From Fusobacteriaceae bacterium UBA2433 (GTDB lineage Bacteria; Fusobacteriota; Fusobacteriia; Fusobacteriales; Fusobacteriaceae), in assembly GCA_002342785.1 (NCBI GenBank), contig DDQV01000105.1, positions 1 to 28,303 of the forward strand: a stretch of 28,303 nucleotides of DNA, in the 5' to 3' direction. Below the pieces are notes generated by a model. It was not told the origin of the DNA. It did not search any database and worked only from the letters and a program-made list of their open reading frames with translations. Both the position numbers and the translations under genes were made by a program. Of this stretch, positions 6,847 to 16,473 are shown piece after piece; position 1 is the stretch's first letter, and each line of letters opens with the position of its first letter.

Positions 6847-8292
6847 ATGATAAAAAATATATTAGATAACTTTAATAAAAAAAAATTAATAATATTTTTA
6901 ATAGGAATCGCAATTTTAAGGTTAGCTATAGGAAGTTATCTAAACTTGTCTGATGATGAAGCATATTATTTGTTGTGGTCAAGAAATTTAGAGATGAGTT
7001 ATTATGATCATCCTCCATTGATTGCTTATTTAATAAGATTAATTACATCGATCTTTGGTGAAAATAATTTTTCTATAAGACTCGTTTCAGTAGGAATGAT
7101 ATCTATAACGAGTGTTTATATCTATAAGATTTCTTATTATCTATATAAGAATGAAAAGATAGCAGGTACTGCAGTATTAATATTTAATATATTACCACTG
7201 TACTCATTTCTTTCAATAATGACCCTTCCAGATTCTCCATTAATTTTATTATATACCATGGTTATTTACTATTTTTTAAAGATAATCTATGAAAAAAATT
7301 CTAAATTTTGGTATATTATAGCTATATTGACAGGTCTTGGACTACTCAGCAAATATAATATGTTTATGGTGTATCCTAGTATATTTTTTTATCTATTATT
7401 AAGTAAAGAAAATAGATTTTGGCTTTTGAAAAAAGAACCATATATAGCTTTTATTTTATCAATACTAATATTTGCACCTGTCATCTATTGGAATTATTCT
7501 CATAATTGGGGATCTTTTGAATTTCATTTAGAGGGACGACAAAGTAAAACCTTTAGATTTAGACCTACTAAGTTTTTTCAATTTATAGGAGGACAGATAG
7601 GTGTAGTTTCTCCTATTTTATTTTTTGGTATATTTATAACGTCTATAAAAAATTTTAAAAAACCAGATGTAAATATCTTATTTTGGTTTTCATTACCATT
7701 GATAGCAATATTTACTTTTAGTTCTCTTTCTAATAATTCAAAAGTTCATTGGTTGGCTTGTGCTTATATACCTATGATAATAGTTTTGGTGAAATATATC
7801 GAATTTAATAAAATATGGCAAATAGGTATTGGACTTAGTGTAAGTTTATCTCTAATCTTATATTTTGTGGCTACAACTTTAATAGTTCCTTTAAAGCCAA
7901 AAGAAAATGCTTTAGCTGATATGCAAGGATGGGATATAGCTGCAAAAAGAGTACAGCAAATATATGATGATTCAACAAAAAATGGAGAAGAATGGTTTTT
8001 ATTCGGTGAACGATATCAGACGTCTTCTCAATTAGCGGCTTATCTTCCAAAAAAAGAATATGTATATAATCTTAGTGGTGGGAAAAGTCAATTTGATTAT
8101 TGGAAAGACAGAGATGAAGTAATTGGAAAGAATGGTATTTTTATAGCTCATTCATTTTATAATAGAAAACCAGAGGATAAGTTTTTATTTGATAAGGTAG
8201 AATTAGTAGATACCGTTTTATTTAAAAGATGGGGAAGAATTCAAAGGGAATATTATATATACAAAATATATAATTTTAAAGGTAGAAAATAG
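6847..8292 (+). CDS. ArnT/PMT-type membrane glycosyltransferase
   Basis: These GT-C enzymes take a sugar from a polyprenyl-phosphate donor and add it to a lipid or protein on the outer face of the membrane. The 481-residue product has the diagnostic first loop: SDDEAYYLLWS (35-45), with the catalytic Asp probably 37, then SYYDHPPLIAYLIR (51-64). About ten to twelve hydrophobic segments fill 13-345, and the remaining C-terminal part is a soluble, probably periplasmic domain. The Shine-Dalgarno AAGGAG (6834-6839) overlaps the gatC stop codon. The PAP2 gene begins on the last base of this one, so the two are coupled. Donor could be made by the DPM1-like protein upstream. The acceptor (lipid A, other glycan or protein) is unknown. 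Confidence 0.88.
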   Translation: MIKNILDNFNKKKLIIFLIGIAILRLAIGSYLNLSDDEAYYLLWSRNLEMSYYDHPPLIAYLIRLITSIFGENNFSIRLVSVGMISITSVYIYKISYYLYKNEKIAGTAVLIFNILPLYSFLSIMTLPDSPLILLYTMVIYYFLKIIYEKNSKFWYIIAILTGLGLLSKYNMFMVYPSIFFYLLLSKENRFWLLKKEPYIAFILSILIFAPVIYWNYSHNWGSFEFHLEGRQSKTFRFRPTKFFQFIGGQIGVVSPILFFGIFITSIKNFKKPDVNILFWFSLPLIAIFTFSSLSNNSKVHWLACAYIPMIIVLVKYIEFNKIWQIGIGLSVSLSLILYFVATTLIVPLKPKENALADMQGWDIAAKRVQQIYDDSTKNGEEWFLFGERYQTSSQLAAYLPKKEYVYNLSGGKSQFDYWKDRDEVIGKNGIFIAHSFYNRKPEDKFLFDKVELVDTVLFKRWGRIQREYYIYKIYNFKGRK

Positions 8293-9107
8293 TGAATAAA
8301 GAGATATTAATGATAATAATAGTTATTTTGATAGCTATTGATATATTAAAAGAAGGTTATTTAAATGGGTTTGTAGGAGCTTTTTTAAATAATATTGTCA
8401 GATATAAAAAAACAACTCTAACAGGAATAATTATAACTGTATTTAGTATAGTTTATTTAGACCTTCCTGTAGCTAAAAAGTTTTCTAATAAATATTATGA
8501 GAAAACTTTACAGGGAATAGAAAATAAAGTCAGAACAGCTACACCTGAAGAAATAATAATTTTACAACAAAAAGCTAATATAGAAAAAATTGATAAAGAA
8601 AAATATTCAAAATACGAAAGATTTTTTGCTAATCAAGGAGATGGAGATACAACAGCTGGAACTATAGTAATATTGCTTTTTTTAGGAACTATATTTAGAA
8701 ATAAGAAATTAATAAAAATTTCTAAGGAAGCTCTTATGACAATAATTGCAGGAGGATTACTAGTAAATATATTAAAATATATGATATCTAGATTAAGACC
8801 TGATATAAATATGATGCCTTATCAGTTTTTTAACTGGGCTTCTTGGATAAATGGAAATCAGAGTATAAATCCATTTAAAAGTGCCAGTGCTAGCTTACCT
8901 TCAGGTCATGGGATTGTATCAGTAGGAGTAGCTTTTTCATTCTATTATGGATATAAGAATAAATTTATTAGATTTATGGCTATAGCTTATGCATTGATAT
9001 TAAGTTGTTCTAGAGTGTATGGGACACGACATTGGCTAAGCGATATAATTTTATCGGCTTTTTTAGGAGTACTAGTAGCTAAAACAATACATGAAATAAA
9101 TAAATAA
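8292..9107 (+). CDS. PAP2 superfamily membrane phosphatase
   Basis: PAP2 enzymes of this kind remove phosphate from lipid phosphates such as undecaprenyl pyrophosphate, phosphatidylglycerol phosphate or lipid A. The 271-residue product has all three signature motifs: K162-x6-R169-P170, PSGH (203-206) and SR (240-241) with His 247 and Asp 251. There is a helix at 5-20, another near 43-58, then a charged loop of about 55 residues (61-117) before the core helices, longer than in minimal PAP2 proteins. The GTG start shares one base with the stop of the glycosyltransferase gene. Its coupling to that gene suggests a joint role in envelope lipid modification or carrier recycling. Confidence 0.9.
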   Translation: MNKEILMIIIVILIAIDILKEGYLNGFVGAFLNNIVRYKKTTLTGIIITVFSIVYLDLPVAKKFSNKYYEKTLQGIENKVRTATPEEIIILQQKANIEKIDKEKYSKYERFFANQGDGDTTAGTIVILLFLGTIFRNKKLIKISKEALMTIIAGGLLVNILKYMISRLRPDINMMPYQFFNWASWINGNQSINPFKSASASLPSGHGIVSVGVAFSFYYGYKNKFIRFMAIAYALILSCSRVYGTRHWLSDIILSAFLGVLVAKTIHEINK

Positions 9108-9133
9108 ATATAAAAAATAAAAAATAAGTATAA

Positions 9134-9167
9134 ATCTCTTTTTTTATTACATTATGATGAAAGAGAT
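9134..9167 (+). other. weak hairpin between PAP2 gene and gatA
   Basis: ATCTCTTT (9134-9141) pairs perfectly with AAAGAGAT (9160-9167) across an 18-base loop. No T-run follows, so it is not a convincing terminator; it could be a leader structure of gatA or chance. Confidence 0.3.
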
Positions 9168-9187
9168 CTAAATAAAAGGAGGATAAA

Positions 9188-10636
9188 ATGTTATATAAGA
9201 ATACAGCAACAGAACTATCTGCTATGTTAAAAGAAAAAAAAATAACAGCAGTAGAGTTAATAAACAGTATATTTGATAGGATTGAAAAGACCGAATCAAA
9301 ACTTGGAAGTTTTAACCTATTAAAAAAAGAAAACGCTCTAAAAGAGGCAAAACAAGTGGATGAAAAAATAGCTAGAGGGGAAGATCTTTTACCTTTAGAA
9401 GGAATTCCTGTTGCTATAAAAGATAATATGGTTTCTAAAGGCGATTTAACAACATCAGCATCGAAGATACTTTCAAATTATGAAGGAATTTATGATGCTA
9501 CTGTAGTAAAAAAACTAAAGGAAGCTGGAGCAATAATAATAGGTAAAACTAATATGGATGAATTTGCTATGGGGTCTACTACAAAATCATCTTATATACA
9601 AGAAAGTAAAAATCCTTGGGATTTAGAGAGAACTCCAGGTGGATCATCAGGTGGATCTGCTTCATCAGTTTCATCAGGACAAGTAACATTATCATTAGGT
9701 TCTGATACAGGTGGAAGTATAAGACAACCAGCTGCATTTTGTGGAATAGTGGGATTAAAACCTACTTATGGTAGGGTTTCTAGATATGGACTTATGGCTT
9801 TCGCTTCATCTTTAGATCAAATAGGACCAATGGGTAGAAGTGTAGAAGATGTAGCAACTTTATTTAATGTAATAGGTGGATATGATGAAATGGATGCTAC
9901 CTCTATGAAAATGGAAATGCCTGATTTTACAGCTTGTTTAGATGGGAATATAAAAGGAATAAAGATAGGAATACCTAAAGAATATTTTATTGAAGGATTA
10001 AATCCTAAAATAAAAAAGGTAATTGAAGATGCTATTGAAAACTTTAGAAAATTAGGAGCAGAAATTGTTCCAATTAGCTTACCTAATACAGAATTTGCCC
10101 CGGCAACTTATTATATAATTGCCCCAGCAGAGGCCAGTTCAAATTTGGCTCGTTTTGATGGGGTAAGATATGGATATAGAGCTAGTAATTATAGTGGAAT
10201 AGAAGATATGTATATTAAAACTAGGAGTGAAGGATTTGGTCCTGAGGTAAAAAGAAGAATTATGATAGGAACTTATGTACTCAGTGCAGGATATTATGAT
10301 GCTTATTATAAAAAAGCTCAAAAAGTTAGAAGACTTATTAAAAATGATTTTGAAAAAGCATTTAATGAAGTAGATATGATATTAACTCCAGCTACTCCTG
10401 GAACTTCTTTTAAATTAACTGATAAAAAACTTCCTGTGGAACTATATTTAGAGGATATATTTACAATACCAGCAAATCTTTCAGGAATTCCAGGACTTGT
10501 GATTCCAGCAGGAAAAGTAGATAACCTTCCAGTAGGAATGCAACTCTTAGGAAAACCTTTTGATGAAGCAACTATATTAAAAGCCGGAGATGCTTATGAA
10601 AAAGCATACACAAAGATCGAAATACCAGAACTATAA
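9188..10636 (+). CDS. gatA: aspartyl/glutamyl-tRNA amidotransferase subunit A
   Basis: GatA is the glutaminase subunit: it frees ammonia from glutamine and feeds it to GatB. The 482-residue product is full length for the family. It carries the amidase signature with the Ser-cisSer-Lys triad at Lys 78 (AIKDN), Ser 153 (in GGSSGGS, 151-157) and Ser 177 (DTGGSIRQP, 173-181), matching the spacing in characterised GatA proteins. AGGAGG lies just before ATG 9188. gatB follows after 50 bases. Confidence 0.98.
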   Translation: MLYKNTATELSAMLKEKKITAVELINSIFDRIEKTESKLGSFNLLKKENALKEAKQVDEKIARGEDLLPLEGIPVAIKDNMVSKGDLTTSASKILSNYEGIYDATVVKKLKEAGAIIIGKTNMDEFAMGSTTKSSYIQESKNPWDLERTPGGSSGGSASSVSSGQVTLSLGSDTGGSIRQPAAFCGIVGLKPTYGRVSRYGLMAFASSLDQIGPMGRSVEDVATLFNVIGGYDEMDATSMKMEMPDFTACLDGNIKGIKIGIPKEYFIEGLNPKIKKVIEDAIENFRKLGAEIVPISLPNTEFAPATYYIIAPAEASSNLARFDGVRYGYRASNYSGIEDMYIKTRSEGFGPEVKRRIMIGTYVLSAGYYDAYYKKAQKVRRLIKNDFEKAFNEVDMILTPATPGTSFKLTDKKLPVELYLEDIFTIPANLSGIPGLVIPAGKVDNLPVGMQLLGKPFDEATILKAGDAYEKAYTKIEIPEL

Positions 10637-10686
10637 AATTGTAGAACAGAGAGGATAACAAAAAATAATAAAGAAGGAGAATATAT

Positions 10687-12129
10687 ATGGCTATAGAATG
10701 GGAATCAGTAATTGGACTAGAGATACATTGTCAATTAGATACAAAAACAAAAGTATGGTGTGGATGTAGTAGCGATTATGATAATTCATCAGAAAATACA
10801 CATACATGTCCAATATGTTTAGGACATCCTGGAGCATTACCAAAACTTAATAAAAAAGTATTAGATTATGCAATTAAAGCAGGGTTTGCATTAGGTTGCG
10901 ATATAAATAAAGAAAGTAAGTTTGATAGAAAAAATTATTTTTATCCAGATACTCCTAAAAATTATCAAATAACTCAATTTGATCATCCATATGCTGAAAA
11001 TGGGCATATAGATATTAAATTCTCTAACGGATGTGAAAAGAGAATAGGAGTTACTAGAATTCATATAGAGGAAGATGCAGGAAAATCTATTCATGCGGGG
11101 GAAGAAACATTTATAAATTTCAATAGAGCATCTATGCCTCTTATAGAAATTGTTTCTGAACCAGATATGAGAAGTTCAGAAGAAGCATATCAATATTTAA
11201 ATTTAGTAAAAGATGCATTAAAATATACAAAAATTTCAGATGTTTCTATGGAATTAGGTTCCCTTAGATGTGATGCAAATATATCTGTAATGCATAAAGG
11301 CAGTAAAAAATTTGGAACAAGGGTAGAAGTAAAAAATTTAAATTCATTTAAAGGTGTAGCTCGTGCTATCGATTATGAGATTAGTAGACAAATAGAAGAA
11401 ATAGAAAACGGTGGAAAAATTAATCAAGAAACTAGGCTTTGGGATGAAGAAGCTCAAGTTACTAGAATAATGAGAAGTAAAGAAGAGGCAATGGACTATA
11501 GATTTTTTCCTGAACCAGATTTAGTAAGAGTAGTAATAACAGATGAACAGTTAAAAACATTAAAGAATGAGATGCCAGAATCTAAAATTGCCAAGATGAA
11601 AAGATTTGTTGATACTTATAAGATAAATGAAAAAGATGCAGAGATACTATCTAATAGTATTGAGTTAGGTGATTATTTTGAAGAGTTAGTAAAAACTTCT
11701 AATAATCCAAAACTTAGTTGTAACTGGATATTGACAGAGGTACTTAGAGTATTAAAAGATAATAATAAAACTATAGAAGAATTTTCTATTAGTTCAAAAG
11801 AATTAGGTGAAATAATAATACTGATAGATAAGGGAGCTATATCTAGTAAGATAGCTAAAGAATTATTTCATATTAAATTAAATGATAAAAGATCTCCTAT
11901 TGTAATTGTAGAAGAAGAAAAAATGGCACAATTAGCCGATACTTCTGAGATTGAAAATATGGTAATGGAAGTATTAGCAAATAATCCTAAATTGATAGAA
12001 GATTATAAAATAGCTGATGAAGGAAGAAAACCTAGGGTTATAAAGGGACTTATGGGACAAGTGATGAAGGCATCAAAAGGGAAAGCAAACCCTAAGATGG
12101 TAATGGATATATTAATAAAAAACTTATAA
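10687..12129 (+). CDS. gatB: aspartyl/glutamyl-tRNA amidotransferase subunit B
   Basis: GatB phosphorylates the side-chain carboxylate of Glu or Asp on mischarged tRNA and amidates it with ammonia from GatA. The 480-residue product has the family start (EWESVIGLEIHCQL), the cysteine pairs at 25/27 and 41/44 (CGC and CPIC, a zinc-site pattern), LGHPGALP, and a C-terminal YqeY-like domain used in tRNA recognition (about 400-480). AAGGAG precedes ATG 10687. It ends this operon; a strong terminator follows. Presence of GatCAB implies that at least one of GlnRS or AsnRS is missing or supplemented in this organism (inference). Confidence 0.98.
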   Translation: MAIEWESVIGLEIHCQLDTKTKVWCGCSSDYDNSSENTHTCPICLGHPGALPKLNKKVLDYAIKAGFALGCDINKESKFDRKNYFYPDTPKNYQITQFDHPYAENGHIDIKFSNGCEKRIGVTRIHIEEDAGKSIHAGEETFINFNRASMPLIEIVSEPDMRSSEEAYQYLNLVKDALKYTKISDVSMELGSLRCDANISVMHKGSKKFGTRVEVKNLNSFKGVARAIDYEISRQIEEIENGGKINQETRLWDEEAQVTRIMRSKEEAMDYRFFPEPDLVRVVITDEQLKTLKNEMPESKIAKMKRFVDTYKINEKDAEILSNSIELGDYFEELVKTSNNPKLSCNWILTEVLRVLKDNNKTIEEFSISSKELGEIIILIDKGAISSKIAKELFHIKLNDKRSPIVIVEEEKMAQLADTSEIENMVMEVLANNPKLIEDYKIADEGRKPRVIKGLMGQVMKASKGKANPKMVMDILIKNL

Positions 12130-12148
12130 TAATATTCCTTAAAAAAAT

Positions 12149-12172
12149 AAAGAGCGGTATTCCGCTCTTTTT
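12149..12172 (+). terminator. rho-independent terminator of the gat operon
   Basis: A 9-bp perfect stem AAAGAGCGG / CCGCTCTTT with loop TATT (12158-12161), ending in a T5 run at 12168-12172. It lies 20 bases after gatB. Confidence 0.92.
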
Positions 12173-12198
12173 ATCATATAAATAAAAGAGGTGGATAG

Positions 12199-14313
12199 GT
12201 GGACAAAAGAAGAAAAATAGTAAGGATTATAAACCTATTGATAATTTTTTTTATTATATTATTTTTTTTGTTAAATAAAGTTAAAATAACAATTGCTTTA
12301 CTTATAATTTTTTTATTTGGAAATACAGTTAGGTTAATATTAAAAAAATCTAAATATATGGAGTTATTTAATCAAAGAGTATATTTATTTTCTTTTGTTA
12401 TTATACTTTTTTTTGGGATTTTAAGTTTAAGATTAATTCAGATTCAATTGGTGAAGTATGAAAAATTTAAAGATTTAGCAAAAAAACAAAGTTATGGTAA
12501 ATACTATCTCAATGGTAAAAGAGGAAAGATATTAGACTCTATAGGGAGAGAATTAGCTTACGATGTAGATATTTATAAAGTGATAATAGATCCAAAAAGA
12601 TTTTATGTCTTAGAAAAAAAAGATGAGATAATAAAAGAATTAAAAAAAGTAAAACCTTTTACTGTTAAAAATTTCCAAGTTAATTTAAAAGATAATTATG
12701 ATAAAAATAAAAGATATATGAGAGTCATGAACAAAGTAAATGAGGCAGAAAAAAGTGAAATAGATGAGATTTTATTGAAGTATAAGATGCAATCTAACGA
12801 AATATTTTTTGAATATTCTACAGAGAGACAATATTTTTCTTATTACGAAATGGCACCAATAATAGGATTTATGGGAGCTTTTTCAATTATAGAAAACAGA
12901 AAATTAGGGGCTTACGGAATAGAACGATACTATGATAAATATTTAAAAGAAAATCAAATAGAAAAAAATGGATATTATACTAATTTTAGAAATTTACTTC
13001 TTCCAACAAATAAAAAAAATAATGATTTTTTAGAAAAGAATGGAAATAATATACAGTTGACCATAGATTATTATATTCAATATATTTTAGATGATGAGAT
13101 ACAAAAGCAAATAAAAAAAGTAACTCCTAAATCAGCTGTTGGTATAATAATGGACCCGAGTAACGGGAAGATATTGGCTATGTCTAGTTATCCAAGATCA
13201 GAGAATATAGCATATTTAAATAATAGAGCTATAAGATCTCAGTATGAGATGGGATCAATTTTTAAACCAATAATTATGGCAGCAGCATATGAAGAAGGTG
13301 TGATAGATGATAGTACCAGACTCGATAATCCAAATGGATATATTATGAGGTATGGTCATAAAATAAGAGATAGTGATTCCCATGGAATAGGAGAAATAAG
13401 TCCTAAAACAGTTATGAGAGTATCAAGTAATGTAGGTATGTCATTAATTTCAGAAAAATTAGAACCTCCTATATTCGAAAAATATTTGAAAAATTTTAAT
13501 CTGTATGATAAGACAGGAATAGATTTATTTGGAGAACTAGCTCCGAGACAACTTCCTTATAAAAAATGGGATGGGATGAAAAAATATACTATGTCTTATG
13601 GACAGGGGATAGCAATAACACCACTTCAAATGATATCAGCTTTAGCTACAACTGTAAATGGGGGAATATACTATGAACCATATATAGTAGATAGTATAAA
13701 ATCTTCAGATGGAATAACTATAAAAAAAAATATAGCTGAACCTAAAAGGCGAGTTATATCAGAAGCAACTTCTAAAAAAATAAGGGAAATGCTTAGAGAT
13801 GCAGTTGAAAATGGAACAGGGAAAAATGGTGGAATTTCAGGGTATTCTATTGGAGGAAAGACTGGTACAGCACAGATAAGTGGTCGTGGAGGATATCTTA
13901 AACATGAATATATGTCTTCGTTTATGGGAATATTTCCAGCAGAAAATCCAAGATATATCATGTTAATAATGTTTGAAAAACCTACTGCAAAAAGATATTG
14001 GAAAAAATTTGGCGCTTGGGTAGCTGCTCCAGTATTTAAAAATACTTTAGAGAGAATATTGAAATATAAAGAAATAACCCCAGAAAATGTAGATATTTTA
14101 GATGGAAAAAGAGAGAGAAATATTTTACCTGAGAGTATGGACATAGATTTATTGCCAGATTTTAGAAAGAGTGGCGTAAGATTAGCTTTAATGATTGCTA
14201 ATAAATATAATATTGAAATAACAATTGATGGTAAGGGTCGAGTTATAGATCAATTCCCTAAACCGGGAACCAAAATTGAAGATATAAAAAAAATAAAGAT
14301 AAAATTAAGGTAG
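12199..14313 (+). CDS. class B penicillin-binding protein (FtsI/SpoVD-like) with C-terminal PASTA domain
   Basis: A transpeptidase that cross-links peptidoglycan, probably the division-specific FtsI type. The 704-residue product has the PBP dimerisation domain (about 85-280) and a transpeptidase domain with the active-site SxxK (Ser 353-Lys 356, GSIFKP), SSN (409-411) and KTG (554-556). Residues 650-704 form a single PASTA domain (LPDFRKSGVRLALMIANKYN, then GRVIDQFPKPGTKI). Three hydrophobic segments occur at the N-terminus (about 8-25, 28-47, 61-80) instead of the usual one. GTG start, with AGAGGTGG at 12187-12194. priA follows after 7 bases. FtsI is likely given the rsmH-ftsL genes nearby, but an elongation PBP2 role cannot be excluded. 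Confidence 0.92.
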   Translation: MDKRRKIVRIINLLIIFFIILFFLLNKVKITIALLIIFLFGNTVRLILKKSKYMELFNQRVYLFSFVIILFFGILSLRLIQIQLVKYEKFKDLAKKQSYGKYYLNGKRGKILDSIGRELAYDVDIYKVIIDPKRFYVLEKKDEIIKELKKVKPFTVKNFQVNLKDNYDKNKRYMRVMNKVNEAEKSEIDEILLKYKMQSNEIFFEYSTERQYFSYYEMAPIIGFMGAFSIIENRKLGAYGIERYYDKYLKENQIEKNGYYTNFRNLLLPTNKKNNDFLEKNGNNIQLTIDYYIQYILDDEIQKQIKKVTPKSAVGIIMDPSNGKILAMSSYPRSENIAYLNNRAIRSQYEMGSIFKPIIMAAAYEEGVIDDSTRLDNPNGYIMRYGHKIRDSDSHGIGEISPKTVMRVSSNVGMSLISEKLEPPIFEKYLKNFNLYDKTGIDLFGELAPRQLPYKKWDGMKKYTMSYGQGIAITPLQMISALATTVNGGIYYEPYIVDSIKSSDGITIKKNIAEPKRRVISEATSKKIREMLRDAVENGTGKNGGISGYSIGGKTGTAQISGRGGYLKHEYMSSFMGIFPAENPRYIMLIMFEKPTAKRYWKKFGAWVAAPVFKNTLERILKYKEITPENVDILDGKRERNILPESMDIDLLPDFRKSGVRLALMIANKYNIEITIDGKGRVIDQFPKPGTKIEDIKKIKIKLR

Positions 14314-14320
14314 TGATATT

Positions 14321-16462
14321 ATGAATTATGTATTGTATGTAGAGGGAGTAGAAAATGGTTTTTATACTTATTCAGATAAAAATAAAAAATATAAAGTAGG
14401 AGATCATGTTTGGATAAATTTTAGGAGAAGAAAAAAAATAGGAATAATTCTTTATAAAGATCTGTCGATTGATCATGGATTTAAAATAAATGAGATTATA
14501 GATCAAGTAGAGGAGCAGGTATCTTATTCTAAAGAACTAATAGATCTTTTTCTATGGATAAAAAATTATTATCTATGTAATTTTGGAGATATTTTAGGAG
14601 TGTCAAGGCCTAAAGATATAAAAATTTCTTATAGTAAAAAAATTATTTTTAATAAATCTATAATTCCAATGAATGAAAATGAAAGAGAATTTATAGATTA
14701 TATTACTAAAAAACAAATAGCTGCTAAAACTACAATGGTGCAAAAATTTGGTAAAAAAATACTAGATAAATTCATAAAATCTAAAGTTGTATTAGAAAAT
14801 AATACAATTAAAGAAAATAAGTATTTAAAAAATGAAGAAAATAGTATAAAATATAGATATAACAAAAAAAAATCGAATTTGACTACAGAACAAGCAGAGG
14901 TAAAAAATAAAATATTGGAAGGAACTAAAAAATATTATCTATTAAAAGGGATAACTGGTTCTGGGAAAACAGAGATATATATTGAGCTTGTGAAAGATGC
15001 ATTAGAAAAGAAGGGAGGAGCTATATTTTTAGTTCCAGAAATTTCTCTTACTCCTCAGATGGTAGACAGATTTAAACGTGAATTTGATGAAATCGCGATT
15101 TTACATAGTAGGCTAACAGCAAAGGAAAGAGCCACTGAATGGAAAAGTATTTATTCTGATGAAAAAAGAGTTGTTTTAGGTGTACGATCTGCAATCTTTG
15201 CACCGGTAAAAAATCTCAAATATATAATAATTGATGAAGAACATGAAGGAACTTATAAACAAGAAAGTAATCCTAGGTATAATGCAAAATACGTAGCTAT
15301 AAAAAGAGCTGAGATAGAAGGAGCTAAAGTATTATTAGGATCGGCTACTCCATCTATAGAATCATATTATCATGCTACTCATGGTGTATTTCAATTATTA
15401 GAATTAAAAAAAAGATATGGAAATGCAATTGAGCCAAATATGAAATTAGTAGATATGAAGGATGAAAAAAATGATTTTTTTAGTGGAGACTTAATAGAAC
15501 GTATGTCTGAAAAATTAAGAAAAAATGAACAAATAATGCTTCTTTTAAATAGAAAAGGATATTCAACTTTTGTTCAATGCCGTGAATGTGGACATATAGA
15601 GACATGTCCACATTGTTCCATATCTCTTAGTTATTATAAAAAAGATGGTCTTTATAAGTGTAATTATTGTGAATATACTAAAAAATATTCTGATATTTGT
15701 AGTAATTGTGGTGAAAAATCATTAAAATTTTCAGGGAAGGGAACTGAGAGGGTAGAAACAGAATTAAATGAATATTTTGATCTACCTATATTGCGTGTAG
15801 ATTCAGAAACTACTAAAACTAGAGATTCTCATAATAGGATATACTCTGATTTTTTAAATAAAAAATATAAGATAATGGTTGGAACACAAATGATATCTAA
15901 AGGATTTCATTTTCCTGAAGTTACCCTTGTGGGGATAATAAATTCTGATAGTATATTAAATTTTCCAGATTTTAGAGCTGGAGAAAAAACTTTTCAATTA
16001 GTAAGTCAAGCAGCAGGTCGAGCAGGTCGAGCAGAAAAAAAAGGAGAAGTCATAGTTCAGACTTATCAACCTGATAATTATGTGATTCAAAAAATTATAA
16101 ATAATGATTATGAAGGATTTTATAAAGAGGAGATAGAAAATAGAAAAATTTTAAGTTATCCTCCATTTTCTCGAATAATAAATATTATTATTTCTTCTAA
16201 AGAAGAGGAAGGGTTAGAAGAGTATGCTAAAGTTTTTTATGAAGAAATAAAAAAAGATAATATAGAATTGTATGGTCCTATGGCCCCTCCTATTTATAAA
16301 ATGAGTGGGAGCTATAGATCTCAAATATTTATAAAAGGTAGTCGTAGCGAGATAAATAAATTAAAAAGAGAGATAGTAGAAACTGTCCTTAAATTTAAAA
16401 ATAATGATAAAAAAAATAAATATCGGATAATAGTGGATGTAGATCCTATAAATTTAATGTAA
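14321..16462 (+). CDS. priA: primosomal protein N' (PriA helicase)
   Basis: PriA recognises stalled or collapsed replication forks and reloads the replicative helicase. The 713-residue product has a DNA-binding N-terminal domain (1-105), Walker A TGSGKT (212-217), the DEEH box (305-308), a zinc-binding insert with eight cysteines in four CxxC pairs (420/423, 429/432, 447/450, 460/463) and motif VI QAAGRAGR (563-570). Every helicase and zinc residue I looked for is present, so it should be active. Only 7 bases separate it from the PBP gene, and def follows after 11, so all three are probably co-transcribed. Confidence 0.97.
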   Translation: MNYVLYVEGVENGFYTYSDKNKKYKVGDHVWINFRRRKKIGIILYKDLSIDHGFKINEIIDQVEEQVSYSKELIDLFLWIKNYYLCNFGDILGVSRPKDIKISYSKKIIFNKSIIPMNENEREFIDYITKKQIAAKTTMVQKFGKKILDKFIKSKVVLENNTIKENKYLKNEENSIKYRYNKKKSNLTTEQAEVKNKILEGTKKYYLLKGITGSGKTEIYIELVKDALEKKGGAIFLVPEISLTPQMVDRFKREFDEIAILHSRLTAKERATEWKSIYSDEKRVVLGVRSAIFAPVKNLKYIIIDEEHEGTYKQESNPRYNAKYVAIKRAEIEGAKVLLGSATPSIESYYHATHGVFQLLELKKRYGNAIEPNMKLVDMKDEKNDFFSGDLIERMSEKLRKNEQIMLLLNRKGYSTFVQCRECGHIETCPHCSISLSYYKKDGLYKCNYCEYTKKYSDICSNCGEKSLKFSGKGTERVETELNEYFDLPILRVDSETTKTRDSHNRIYSDFLNKKYKIMVGTQMISKGFHFPEVTLVGIINSDSILNFPDFRAGEKTFQLVSQAAGRAGRAEKKGEVIVQTYQPDNYVIQKIINNDYEGFYKEEIENRKILSYPPFSRIINIIISSKEEEGLEEYAKVFYEEIKKDNIELYGPMAPPIYKMSGSYRSQIFIKGSRSEINKLKREIVETVLKFKNNDKKNKYRIIVDVDPINLM

Positions 16463-16473
16463 GAGGTGAAATA

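Noticed and set aside
12268..12295. TTGTTA...TAACAA inside the PBP gene as a Rex site
   Set aside because: Spacing is wrong and it lies in coding sequence for hydrophobic residues.
13671..14144. 157-codon open frame on the - strand inside the PBP gene
   Set aside because: Fully inside a conserved transpeptidase domain, with no recognisable protein features; a shadow of AT-rich codons. Similar shorter frames inside mreB, rimO, folD and others were rejected for the same reason.
16010..16033. Tandem GCAGGTCGA repeat in priA
   Set aside because: It encodes the conserved AAGRAGR helicase motif VI; the repeat follows from the protein.
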